From assembly GCA_934636305.1 (NCBI GenBank), contig CAKUAM010000015.1, forward strand, positions 1-33,321: a DNA stretch of 33,321 nucleotides, given 5' to 3'. The DNA is from an uncultured Oscillospiraceae bacterium. Its GTDB lineage: Bacteria > Bacillota > Clostridia > Oscillospirales > Oscillospiraceae. The notes below the pieces were generated by a model that saw only the letters and a program-made list of their open reading frames with translations, had not been told where the DNA came from and did no database searches. The position numbers and the translations under genes were made by a program. How positions within the stretch are numbered: the first letter of the stretch is position 1; the number at the start of each line of letters is the position of its first letter. Of the stretch, positions 14,371-21,462 are shown piece after piece.

Positions 14371-16251
14371 ATGACGAAGAAGCAGAAAAAGATGCTTGTG
14401 CGCATCCTCATCACGGCGGTGATGCTCGTTGCCCTGAAGTTTATTCCGATCGCCGGCGTGTGGCAGCTGGCCGCGTATCTTGTGGCGTATCTTGTAATCG
14501 GCTATGATATTCTGAAAAAGGCCGGCAAGGGCATTGCCAATGGACGCGCGTTTGATGAAAATTTCCTGATGGCGCTGGCAACGCTCGGTGCGTTCTTCCT
14601 TGCCATATGGACAAAAAGCGGCGACTATGTCGAGGGCATTGCCGTTATGCTGTTCTACCAGATCGGTGAGCTGTTCCAGAGCTACGCCGTGGGCAAGAGC
14701 CGCCGGAACATTTCCGCGCTGATGGATATCCGGCCGGATTACGCCAATATTGAGGTCGATGGACAGCTCAGGCAGGTGGAGCCGGACGAGGTTGCGGTCG
14801 GCAGTATCATTGTGGTGCAGCCGGGCGAGAAGGTTCCGCTCGATGGCGTCATCGTTGAAGGAACGGCCAGCCTCAACACCAGCGCGCTCACCGGCGAGAG
14901 CCTGCCACGCGATGTCAAGGCGGGCGATGAAATTATCAGCGGCTGCATCGACATGTCGGGCGTTTTGAAGATCCGCACAACAAAGGCGTTCGGAGAGTCC
15001 ACGGTGTCGAAAATTCTGGATCTTGTGGAGAACGCAAGCTCCCGGAAATCACGTTCTGAGGCGTTTATTTCGCGCTTTGCAAAAATCTATACGCCGGCGG
15101 TATGCGTTGCGGCGCTGCTGCTTGGCATTGCGGTTCCGCTCATTCGGATGGCGGTCGGAACGGAGGCAAACTGGGTGGACTGGATCTACCGCGCGCTCAC
15201 GTTCCTGGTTGTCAGTTGCCCGTGCGCGCTCGTCATCAGCATTCCGCTGAGCTTCTTCGCCGGCATCGGCGGAGCCAGCAAGGAGGGCATCCTGATCAAG
15301 GGCTCGAACTATCTGGAGGCGCTGTCTGACGCGAAGGTTATCGTCTTTGACAAGACCGGTACGCTGACGCGCGGCGTATTTGAGGTTACGGGCGTCCATC
15401 ATAACGAGCTTGAGGACGAAAAGATTCTGGAATACGCGGCGCTGGCCGAATGCGCCTCCTCGCACCCCATCAGCAAGAGCCTGCAGAAGGCCTACGGCAA
15501 GGAGATCGACCGCAGCCGCGTCACGGATATCGAGGAAATCAGCGGCCACGGTATCACCGCGAAGGTTGACGGCCATGCAGTTGCAGCCGGCAACAGCAAG
15601 CTCATGACAAAACTTGGCATCGAGTATCATGACTGTCACAGTGTCGGCACGATCATTCATATTGCCATTGACGGGCAGTATGCGGGCCACATTGTCATTT
15701 CGGATGTTGTAAAGCCGCACGCGAAGGAGGCCATTTCCAGACTGAAGAAATCCGGCGTGCAGAAAACCGTGATGCTGACGGGCGATGCAAAGCGTGTGGC
15801 CGATCAGGTTGCGGCAGAGCTGAACGTGGATGAGGTTCGCAGTGAGCTGCTGCCGGGCGATAAGGTTGCAGAGGTTGAAAAGCTGCTGGCAGCCAAGGGG
15901 AAAAACGATAAGCTGGCGTTCGTCGGCGATGGAATCAATGATGCGCCGGTTTTGACGCGGGCCGATATCGGCATTGCGATGGGCGCGATGGGCTCAGACG
16001 CGGCGATTGAGGCGGCGGATGTGGTCCTGATGGACGACGACCCGCTGCAGATTGCCAAGGCAATCAAGATCTCCCGCAAATGCATCGGCATTGTCAAGCA
16101 GAATATCGTATTCTCCCTGGTTGTGAAGTTTGCATGCCTTGCCCTCACGGCCATCGGTATCACGGACATGTGGGCTGCGATTTTTGCCGACGTCGGCGTC
16201 ATGATCCTGGCGGTACTCAATGCAATCCGCGCACTCAAGTATAAGGAGTAA
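14371..16251 (+). CDS. P1B-type heavy-metal ATPase (Zn/Cd/Pb class)
   Basis: A 626-residue cation pump that would export Zn(II), Cd(II) or Pb(II). Motifs in order: actuator TGES (174-177), membrane metal site CPC (283-285), phosphorylation motif DKTGTLT (Asp327), the P1B Ser-His-Pro motif (His365), and GDGIND (519-524). The last membrane pair carries Lys in VVKF and Asp607 in FADVGVMIL, matching the Lys and Asp of ZntA-type (P1B-2) pumps and not the copper type. It begins directly with membrane helices, so the N-terminal HMA domain is missing and is replaced by the separate upstream gene. I chose the ATG at 14371; a GTG three codons earlier is possible. Confidence 0.93.
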   Translation: MTKKQKKMLVRILITAVMLVALKFIPIAGVWQLAAYLVAYLVIGYDILKKAGKGIANGRAFDENFLMALATLGAFFLAIWTKSGDYVEGIAVMLFYQIGELFQSYAVGKSRRNISALMDIRPDYANIEVDGQLRQVEPDEVAVGSIIVVQPGEKVPLDGVIVEGTASLNTSALTGESLPRDVKAGDEIISGCIDMSGVLKIRTTKAFGESTVSKILDLVENASSRKSRSEAFISRFAKIYTPAVCVAALLLGIAVPLIRMAVGTEANWVDWIYRALTFLVVSCPCALVISIPLSFFAGIGGASKEGILIKGSNYLEALSDAKVIVFDKTGTLTRGVFEVTGVHHNELEDEKILEYAALAECASSHPISKSLQKAYGKEIDRSRVTDIEEISGHGITAKVDGHAVAAGNSKLMTKLGIEYHDCHSVGTIIHIAIDGQYAGHIVISDVVKPHAKEAISRLKKSGVQKTVMLTGDAKRVADQVAAELNVDEVRSELLPGDKVAEVEKLLAAKGKNDKLAFVGDGINDAPVLTRADIGIAMGAMGSDAAIEAADVVLMDDDPLQIAKAIKISRKCIGIVKQNIVFSLVVKFACLALTAIGITDMWAAIFADVGVMILAVLNAIRALKYKE

Positions 16252-16282
16252 CAGGCATCAGGGGCCTGCCTTTGATGATCGG

Positions 16283-16323
16283 TGCTCCCGGGTACGGCGA
16301 AAAGCCGCACCCGGGAGCATTTT
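16283..16323 (+). terminator. Terminator of the metal-efflux operon
   Basis: TGCTCCCGGGT (16283-16293) pairs with 16309-16319, an inner CGGC/GCCG stem closes a GAAAA loop, and TTTT follows. It begins about 30 bp after the ATPase stop. Confidence 0.9.
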
Positions 16324-16400
16324 GTGTCTGCGCGGTGCGTTGACAGGCGGCTGCGGTGCATGCTATGATGAAACAGAAGAAAAGAAAAGGGGTGATCCCG

Positions 16401-17075
16401 ATGCGGCTGATCCTGCTGATCAGTGCGGGCATTGTGCTGGAAACGCTCTATATCATGCAGTCCTACCGGCGGCGGGATGCAGCGGGGGTTATCCTGAAAA
16501 CTGCAGCGTCCGCGGTGTTTGTGGCGCTGGGGGCGCTTCTGGCACAGAGAATGGGATGGAGCACCTACAGTACCGACGTTGTGCTTGGACTGACGCTTGG
16601 CATGCTGGGGGATTTGCTGCTGGCGCTGCGTTTTTTGACGAAAACGTGTGCCACGGCGTTTTTCCTGGCCGGTTCCGTCTCGTTTTTTGCCGGGCACATT
16701 TTGTATATCCTGGCGGTTCTGACGCTCTGCCCGCAGGCGTGGACATATGCAATTCCCATTGCGGTTGTGGCGCTGGGTGCCGCGGGCTTCTACGCGCATG
16801 CCAAGGAGGTCCGGGCAGGGAAGATCATGCCGTTCGGCGTGGTGTATATTGCGGGCGTGCTGTTCATGACAGCCTGCGCGGCGGCAGGCGCGTTTATCAC
16901 GTCTAGCCGGGCGCTGTTTCTGTTCTTTATCGGCGGCATCTGTTTCTCCACCAGTGACAACATGCTTGTGGTCCTGTCCTTTGGCAAAAACGACAGTCCG
17001 TACCGCAACGCGGTGCTGCATGTACTATATTACATGGCGCAGATTTTTATTGCGCTGACGATCGTATTTGTATAA
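16401..17075 (+). CDS. YhhN family membrane protein (TMEM86/lysoplasmalogenase-like)
   Basis: A 224-residue polytopic protein with about seven or eight hydrophobic segments. It carries the family's acidic and His positions inside helices: GDLLLAL near the middle of the first half, FFAGHILYI, and ICFSTSDNMLV near the C terminus. Eukaryotic members hydrolyse lysoplasmalogen; bacterial activity is known for few members, so a lipid-hydrolase role is only suggested. AAGGGG precedes the ATG at 16401, which I prefer to an upstream in-frame ATG at 16356 that lies before this site. It appears to be a single-gene unit between two terminators. Confidence 0.85.
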   Translation: MRLILLISAGIVLETLYIMQSYRRRDAAGVILKTAASAVFVALGALLAQRMGWSTYSTDVVLGLTLGMLGDLLLALRFLTKTCATAFFLAGSVSFFAGHILYILAVLTLCPQAWTYAIPIAVVALGAAGFYAHAKEVRAGKIMPFGVVYIAGVLFMTACAAAGAFITSSRALFLFFIGGICFSTSDNMLVVLSFGKNDSPYRNAVLHVLYYMAQIFIALTIVFV

Positions 17076-17079
17076 AAAT

Positions 17080-17118
17080 ATCCGGGGTTCGAACACAGTC
17101 GAATCCCGGATGGTTTTT
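17080..17118. terminator. Terminator between convergent YhhN and TRIC genes
   Basis: A 13-bp stem (17080-17092 with 17099-17111, one G-T pair) is followed by GGTTTTT on the plus strand and by an A/T-rich stretch on the minus strand, so it probably serves both genes. Confidence 0.85.
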
Positions 17119-17128
17119 GCAGATTGGA

Positions 17129-17788
17129 TTATGATTTTGTCTGCGCGGCAGGCTCCTCGTAGTCGGATTTTGGCAGGCTCCAGCGGAAGTGCGCCGCCAG
17201 CAGCCGCAGCACCACAACGGCGGCTGCGCCGAGCAGCATCGCGGCATTTGCGCCGAGCGGGCCCCAGCACAGCGCGCAGATCAGCGCGCCGACCATGGAC
17301 GCGCAGGCGTAAAAGTGCCGGACGAAAATATAGGGCCGCTGGCCGGAGAACACGTCGCGCAGCACGCCGCCGCCGACGCCTGTGACAAGGCCGACAAAGA
17401 TGAGCAGGAATAGCGTGTATTCGGACGAATGCAGATACGCGCATTGCACGCCGACGACGGTGAAAACGCCAAGACCAACTGCGTCCATGACAAGCAGGAG
17501 CTGATCGTAGAGCGGCTCATGGCGGCTCAGGCGCGCGCGCATGTGCGGCAGGAACATGATGACAGAGACTGCAATTGCAGTGAGTGTGTAGACCGGATTC
17601 TGGAACGTGATGGGCGGTGTGATGCCGAGAATGAGGTCGCGGACGACACCGCCGCCAACGGCGGTGCACACGCCGAGCACAATAACGCCGAACAAATCCA
17701 TCTGTTTTTTGACGCCGACGATTGCGCCGGAGATGGCGAAGGCAACCGTGCCAATGAGCTCCAGGACAAAAACAAGAACACTAGACAT
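17129..17788 (-). CDS. TRIC-family cation channel protein (UPF0126, YicG-like)
   Basis: A 219-residue membrane protein made of two similar halves, each with the hallmark GGGVXRD (AVGGGVVRDLI and GVGGGVLRDVF). This is the prokaryotic trimeric intracellular cation (TRIC) channel family, which conducts monovalent cations. Seven hydrophobic segments are visible. The ATG at 17788 follows GAGGG by 7-8 nt; a TTG two codons upstream is a less likely start. It stands alone and is convergent with YhhN. Between it and the rplS promoter (17789-17970) I see no gene; the minus-strand promoter presumably lies there. Confidence 0.9.
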   Translation of the reverse strand: MSSVLVFVLELIGTVAFAISGAIVGVKKQMDLFGVIVLGVCTAVGGGVVRDLILGITPPITFQNPVYTLTAIAVSVIMFLPHMRARLSRHEPLYDQLLLVMDAVGLGVFTVVGVQCAYLHSSEYTLFLLIFVGLVTGVGGGVLRDVFSGQRPYIFVRHFYACASMVGALICALCWGPLGANAAMLLGAAAVVVLRLLAAHFRWSLPKSDYEEPAAQTKS

Positions 17789-17970
17789 AAGCAAATCCCT
17801 CTATCTGCAGAATATGCTGCCGGGCTGCAGGGCGTGTGGAAACTGCCTGCAGCAGACGACATTATAATGCGGAATGCGGCGGAAAACAAGTGCTTTTTCG
17901 CGGGAAATAGAGTATTTTCTGCGAAAGAACAGGGAAGAAAAAATAGTGCGAAAAAATGTGGAAAAAGCTA

Positions 17971-17999
17971 TTGATTTTACACGCGATGCGTGGTAAAAT
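17971..17999 (+). promoter_or_regulatory. rplS promoter
   Basis: -35 TTGATT (17971-17976) and -10 TAAAAT (17994-17999) with a 17-bp spacer, about 105 bp before rplS. The leader is therefore roughly 100 nt. Confidence 0.7.
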
Positions 18000-18016
18000 T
18001 CTATAGTCTGTGAGAA

Positions 18017-18080
18017 AGAATGGTCCTCTGCCGCGGCCGGCACGTGTGTGCAGCGGCATTTCCTGCGGCATGAACGTTCT
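18017..18080 (+). promoter_or_regulatory. Structured rplS leader, candidate L19 autoregulatory element
   Basis: An outer pairing of AGAATG (18017-18022) with CGTTCT (18075-18080) encloses a hairpin of TGCCGC (18029-18034) with GCGGCA (18053-18058), topped by GCAC/GTGC. A second GCGGCA at 18065-18070 could pair with the same TGCCGC, allowing two exclusive folds. L19 leaders that bind the protein are known in Firmicutes; whether this matches that family model was not tested. Confidence 0.45.
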
Positions 18081-18103
18081 TAATATGAAGGAGGACACAC
18101 AAT

Positions 18104-18445
18104 ATGGATCTCATGAAGGCTCTGACCAGCCAGTACATGAAGCAGCAGCTGCCCGAGGTTCGGGTCGGCGACACCGTTCGCGTTCATGTCAAAATCAAGG
18201 AAGGTTCCCGCGAAAGAATTCAGATTTTCGAGGGCACTGTCATCGCCAAGAAGCATGGCGGTATTGAAGAATCCATCACGGTTCGCCGTATTTCCTACGG
18301 TGTCGGCTGTGAGAAGGTTTTCCCGCTGCATGCACCCAACGTTGTGGATGTTGAGCTTGTCCGTCACGGCAAGGTCCGCCGTGCCAAGCTGTACTATCTG
18401 CGTGATCGTCTTGGCAAGGCTGCAAAGGTCAAGGAAAAGGTCTGA
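18104..18445 (+). CDS. rplS: 50S ribosomal protein L19
   Basis: A 113-residue ribosomal protein, the usual length. It contains the conserved L19 pattern: [15 protein letters not shown] near residue 20, [34 protein letters not shown] and the C-terminal [17 protein letters not shown]. It sits at the interface of the two ribosomal subunits. A strong AAGGAGG precedes the start. In many bacteria rplS follows rpsP-rimM-trmD; here it is alone with its own promoter, structured leader and terminator, so it is regulated separately. Confidence 0.98.
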   Translation: MDLMKALTSQYMKQQLPEVRVGDTVRVHVKIKEGSRERIQIFEGTVIAKKHGGIEESITVRRISYGVGCEKVFPLHAPNVVDVELVRHGKVRRAKLYYLRDRLGKAAKVKEKV

Positions 18446-18455
18446 TGCAAGTCCT

Positions 18456-18489
18456 AAATCGTCGGTTCCGATTCGGAACCGGCGATTTT
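18456..18489 (+). terminator. rplS terminator
   Basis: A nearly perfect 16-bp inverted repeat (18456-18471 with 18473-18488, one G-T pair; effective loop about five bases) ends in TTTT. Confidence 0.85.
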
Positions 18490-18512
18490 CCTTTGCGCAG
18501 AACCGGGAAAAA

Positions 18513-18548
18513 CAGCGCAGCGGCGTCTGAACGGACACCGCTGCACTG
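18513..18548 (-). terminator. Terminator of the MATE exporter gene (possibly bidirectional)
   Basis: A 15-bp stem with two wobble pairs (18513-18527 with 18534-18548) has five A before it and five T after it on the plus strand, so it can end transcription in both directions. The MATE stop codon is 3 bp away. Confidence 0.85.
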
Positions 18549-18551
18549 TTT

Positions 18552-19964
18552 TTATTTTTGCTCGCGGTATTTCCGCAGGCCGTCCTGCCCCTCCGGGGTG
18601 ACAGGCTTGAGCCAGCGCATGCTGACAAAATGACAGATGCACAGAATGCACTTCGGAATATCTTCGCCGAGGTAGGCGAACACAACAACACCGATGAACG
18701 GCAGATGCAGGACGTTGGCCGCCAGCAGCGCCAGCGGAATGGAGATCAGCCAGAGGCTGCAAAGGTCGAACAGCATGCCGGTCAGCGTATCGCCGCCGGA
18801 GCGGAACGCACCGACGACTTGCACATAGGAAATGTTGCGGAAGCAGTATTCCAGCGAGCAGAAGATCGTGACGCTGTAGGCGGTTGCGATGGTTGTGGCG
18901 GATAGATTGTCGCCGGTGGCAAACAGCGCGACGAGCGGGTGTCGTGCAGCGATCATCAGAAGGCCGATAACGAGCCCGAGCAGGGGCACCAGCACGGAGA
19001 AGCGCCGTGCGTCGGTGATGCCGCGCGCAATCTTGCCCTGGCCGATGGACTTGCCGACCATGATTACGCAAGCGTTGCCAAGGCCGACAAAGAAGGCGAA
19101 GGCCAGCTCGGAGAAGGTCTTGAAGATGGTCATGCCGGCGTAATATTCATAGCCGATGTTGGCATAGATGCGGTTGAGCGTGAGGATGCCGAGCGCCCAC
19201 AGGCCTTCGTTCATGGTGACAGGCAGCGCGCGGGAATAGAACGAGCCGATATCCTTCCAGGTGAAATCGAACAGCTCGGCAATGGGGCCGGAGAGCATAT
19301 TCTTTTCAATCAGGGAGAAAATCAGAATCAGCACCGGGCCCAGCCAGGACGAGATGCACGTCGCCAGCGCTGCGCCCTCTACGCCAAGCCGAGGCATGCC
19401 GAATGCGCCGAAAATCAGGCCGTAATCGGCAAAGGCATTGACGATGGTTGTGATGATGGAGACATAGAGCGGGAGCTTGACATGCTCAGTGCCGCGCAGG
19501 ACGTTGGAGAGCAGGTAGCTCAGCGCGATGGCCGGATACGAGAAGCAGACGATGCGCAGATAGCGGCAGCCGGTTTCGAGGACAGCCGGGTCACGGTTAA
19601 ACAGGCCAACGACCCATTCCGGCGCAGCAAGTGCAACGGCGAGAAAGCTGCAGGAGATAAGAAGGGCGGTCAGAAGCCCAAGGCCCATGACACGCCGGAT
19701 GCCCTTGAGGTTTTTAACGCCCCAATACTGCGAGATGAACACGCTCATGCCGGAGCAGAGGCCAAAGCTGAGAAGCCCGGCCAGCCAGCCCCACTGGGCG
19801 GCCATGCCGACAGCAGAAAGCGTCACGTCGCCGAGACGGGAGACCATCATGGTGTCGACCAGCTGGAAGGAGCTTGTCAGGACGTTCTGCAGGGCGACGG
19901 GCACAGCCAGGCGCACCGTCACCTTCCAGAAGGGCTTGTCGCCCAGAAAATCAGTTAATTTCAT
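18552..19964 (-). CDS. MATE family multidrug/metabolite efflux transporter
   Basis: A 470-residue membrane protein of the multi antimicrobial extrusion family, with two similar halves of six helices. The first segment reads VRLAVPVALQNVLTSSFQLVDTMMVSRLG, matching the typical MATE opening with its Asp in helix 1 (VDTMMV), and a matching helix-7 region (ALPVTMNEGLWALG) opens the second half. It would export organic cations or toxic metabolites by Na+ or H+ antiport. GGAG lies about 10 nt before the start. It is downstream of pta on the same strand, but 254 bp and a nested palindrome separate them, so co-transcription is doubtful. Confidence 0.92.
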   Translation of the reverse strand: MKLTDFLGDKPFWKVTVRLAVPVALQNVLTSSFQLVDTMMVSRLGDVTLSAVGMAAQWGWLAGLLSFGLCSGMSVFISQYWGVKNLKGIRRVMGLGLLTALLISCSFLAVALAAPEWVVGLFNRDPAVLETGCRYLRIVCFSYPAIALSYLLSNVLRGTEHVKLPLYVSIITTIVNAFADYGLIFGAFGMPRLGVEGAALATCISSWLGPVLILIFSLIEKNMLSGPIAELFDFTWKDIGSFYSRALPVTMNEGLWALGILTLNRIYANIGYEYYAGMTIFKTFSELAFAFFVGLGNACVIMVGKSIGQGKIARGITDARRFSVLVPLLGLVIGLLMIAARHPLVALFATGDNLSATTIATAYSVTIFCSLEYCFRNISYVQVVGAFRSGGDTLTGMLFDLCSLWLISIPLALLAANVLHLPFIGVVVFAYLGEDIPKCILCICHFVSMRWLKPVTPEGQDGLRKYREQK

Positions 19965-19989
19965 GAAAATATACTCCAGAGTAAAGATG

Positions 19990-20030
19990 TGGGGATGCTG
20001 CCATGCGGCAGTATCCCCACGAAGTTTTTT
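19990..20030. terminator. Hairpin just upstream of the MATE gene
   Basis: A 13-bp stem with one wobble (19990-20002 with 20007-20019) is followed on the plus strand by T6 at 20025-20030. The T tract faces away from both minus-strand neighbours, so it may be part of the MATE leader or a barrier to antisense transcription. Confidence 0.5.
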
Positions 20031-20055
20031 GGTAGGTCGCGTGAGAGACCTTCGT

Positions 20056-20122
20056 CAGAAGCGGGTTTGACGGAACGAGACATCGCAGGCGATGTCTCTT
20101 ATCCTCGAAACCCGCTTCTTCC
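20056..20122 (+). repeat. Nested palindromic repeat, copy B (best formed)
   Basis: The most symmetrical copy. A perfect 12-bp outer stem AGAAGCGGGTTT/AAACCCGCTTCT (20057-20068 with 20108-20119) encloses a perfect 10-bp inner stem GAGACATCGC/GCGATGTCTC (20077-20086 with 20089-20098). It lies between pta and the MATE gene. The rest of 20123-20218 shows no gene. Confidence 0.8.
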
Positions 20123-20218
20123 GCTTGCAGCGGAGCGCGTAGGGGCCGATGCCCCCAGCGGCCCACACAGGAAAATGGGTAGGTGCAAGCGAATCCGCCT
20201 GCGCCCGCAAAATGTGGC

Positions 20219-21235
20219 TTAGGCCATGCCGGCGGTGATGATGGCCATCTTGTAGACCTCATCAGCGTTGCAGCCGCGGGAGAGGTCATTGATGGGTGCG
20301 TTCAGGCCCTGCAGGATGGGGCCATAGGCCTCAAAACCGCCGAGACGCTGCGCAATCTTGTAGCCGATGTTGCCGGCTTCGATGCACGGGAAGATGAAAG
20401 TGTTGGCGTAGCCGGCAACCTTGCTGCCCGGGAACTTCAGCTGGCCGACAACCGGGGAAACAGCTGCGTCAAACTGCATTTCGCCGTCGATGGCAAGCTC
20501 AGGAGCAAGCTTCTGCGCCTCGAGTGTGGCGTCATGGCTGAGCTGAACCGTGCCGCCCTTGCCGGAGCCCTTGGTGGAGAAGGAGAGCATGGCAACCTTC
20601 GGATCAATGCCGAAGAACTCTGCCGTGCGGGCGGACTCAACAGCAACCTCTGCCAGCTTCTGCGCGGCGGTGAAGGTCACGGCGCCGGTAGCCTTGTCCA
20701 CGGTGTCCTGATAATCAATGTTGATGGCGCAGTCACCCATGCAGTATTTCTCGTCGTTGCCGTCCTTGTCCTTGCGGAACAGGATGAACGAGGAGGAAAC
20801 CAGATGTGCGCCCTTCTTGGTCTTGACCAGCTGCAGGGCCGGGCGGACCGTATCTGCGGTGGAGTAGGTGGCGCCGCCGAGCAGGGCGTCAGCCTTGCCC
20901 ATCTTGACGAGCATGGTGCCGAAGTAGTTGCCCTTGGCCAGTGCAGCGCGGCAGTCCTCCTCGGACATCTTGCCTTTGCGCAGTTCCACCATCTTGGCGA
21001 CCATTTCATCCATGCCGGCGTAGGTGGCCGGGTCGATGATCTCAGCCTTGGCGATATCAAAGCCGCCCTTCTGCGCGGCAGCCTTGACCTCGTCGATATT
21101 GCCGATGAGGATGATGTTCATGAGGTCATCCTTGATCAGGCGGTCGGCAGCCTCGAGAATCCGGGCGTCGGGGCCTTCCGTAAAGACGATGGTGCGGCGG
21201 GTAGCCCTCAGCGCGTCAATCAGCTTCGTAAACAT
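20219..21235 (-). CDS. pta: Phosphate acetyltransferase
   Basis: A 338-residue phosphotransacetylase, the usual length of the short PTA type. It interconverts acetyl-CoA and acetyl phosphate, the step before acetate kinase in acetate formation. Recognisable stretches include IVFTEGPDARILEAA near the N terminus, GGATYSTADTVRPALQ in the middle, MLSFSTKGSG, and the C-terminal region with ANTFIFPCIEAGNIGYKI. GGAGG precedes the ATG by 9 nt. Acetate kinase (ackA), often adjacent, is not in this window. A phosphate butyryltransferase is less likely given length and motifs. Confidence 0.95.
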   Translation of the reverse strand: MFTKLIDALRATRRTIVFTEGPDARILEAADRLIKDDLMNIILIGNIDEVKAAAQKGGFDIAKAEIIDPATYAGMDEMVAKMVELRKGKMSEEDCRAALAKGNYFGTMLVKMGKADALLGGATYSTADTVRPALQLVKTKKGAHLVSSSFILFRKDKDGNDEKYCMGDCAINIDYQDTVDKATGAVTFTAAQKLAEVAVESARTAEFFGIDPKVAMLSFSTKGSGKGGTVQLSHDATLEAQKLAPELAIDGEMQFDAAVSPVVGQLKFPGSKVAGYANTFIFPCIEAGNIGYKIAQRLGGFEAYGPILQGLNAPINDLSRGCNADEVYKMAIITAGMA

Positions 21236-21280
21236 GATGTATTACCTCCATGTGCGGAATACCGCAATAATCTAAGCTAG

Positions 21281-21309
21281 AGTATACAACGAAAGCGGAC
21301 GCAAAACAA
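21281..21309 (-). promoter_or_regulatory. pta promoter
   Basis: On the minus strand, -35 TTGTTT (21304-21309), a 17-bp spacer and -10 TATACT (21281-21286) sit about 45 bp before the pta start. Confidence 0.65.
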
Positions 21310-21462
21310 CACCTTTGGCAAAAAAACTTGTGGATTTTCTCGCTGCCGTCGACACATTACACGCGATTTAGCTCAAAGCGATGACGTAGAATGAGGATCG
21401 TCAAGGGAGCAGGCGGCATGTGCGCCCGCGCTGTCTGCTCCGGGAGGGAAGGAGTGATTGCC

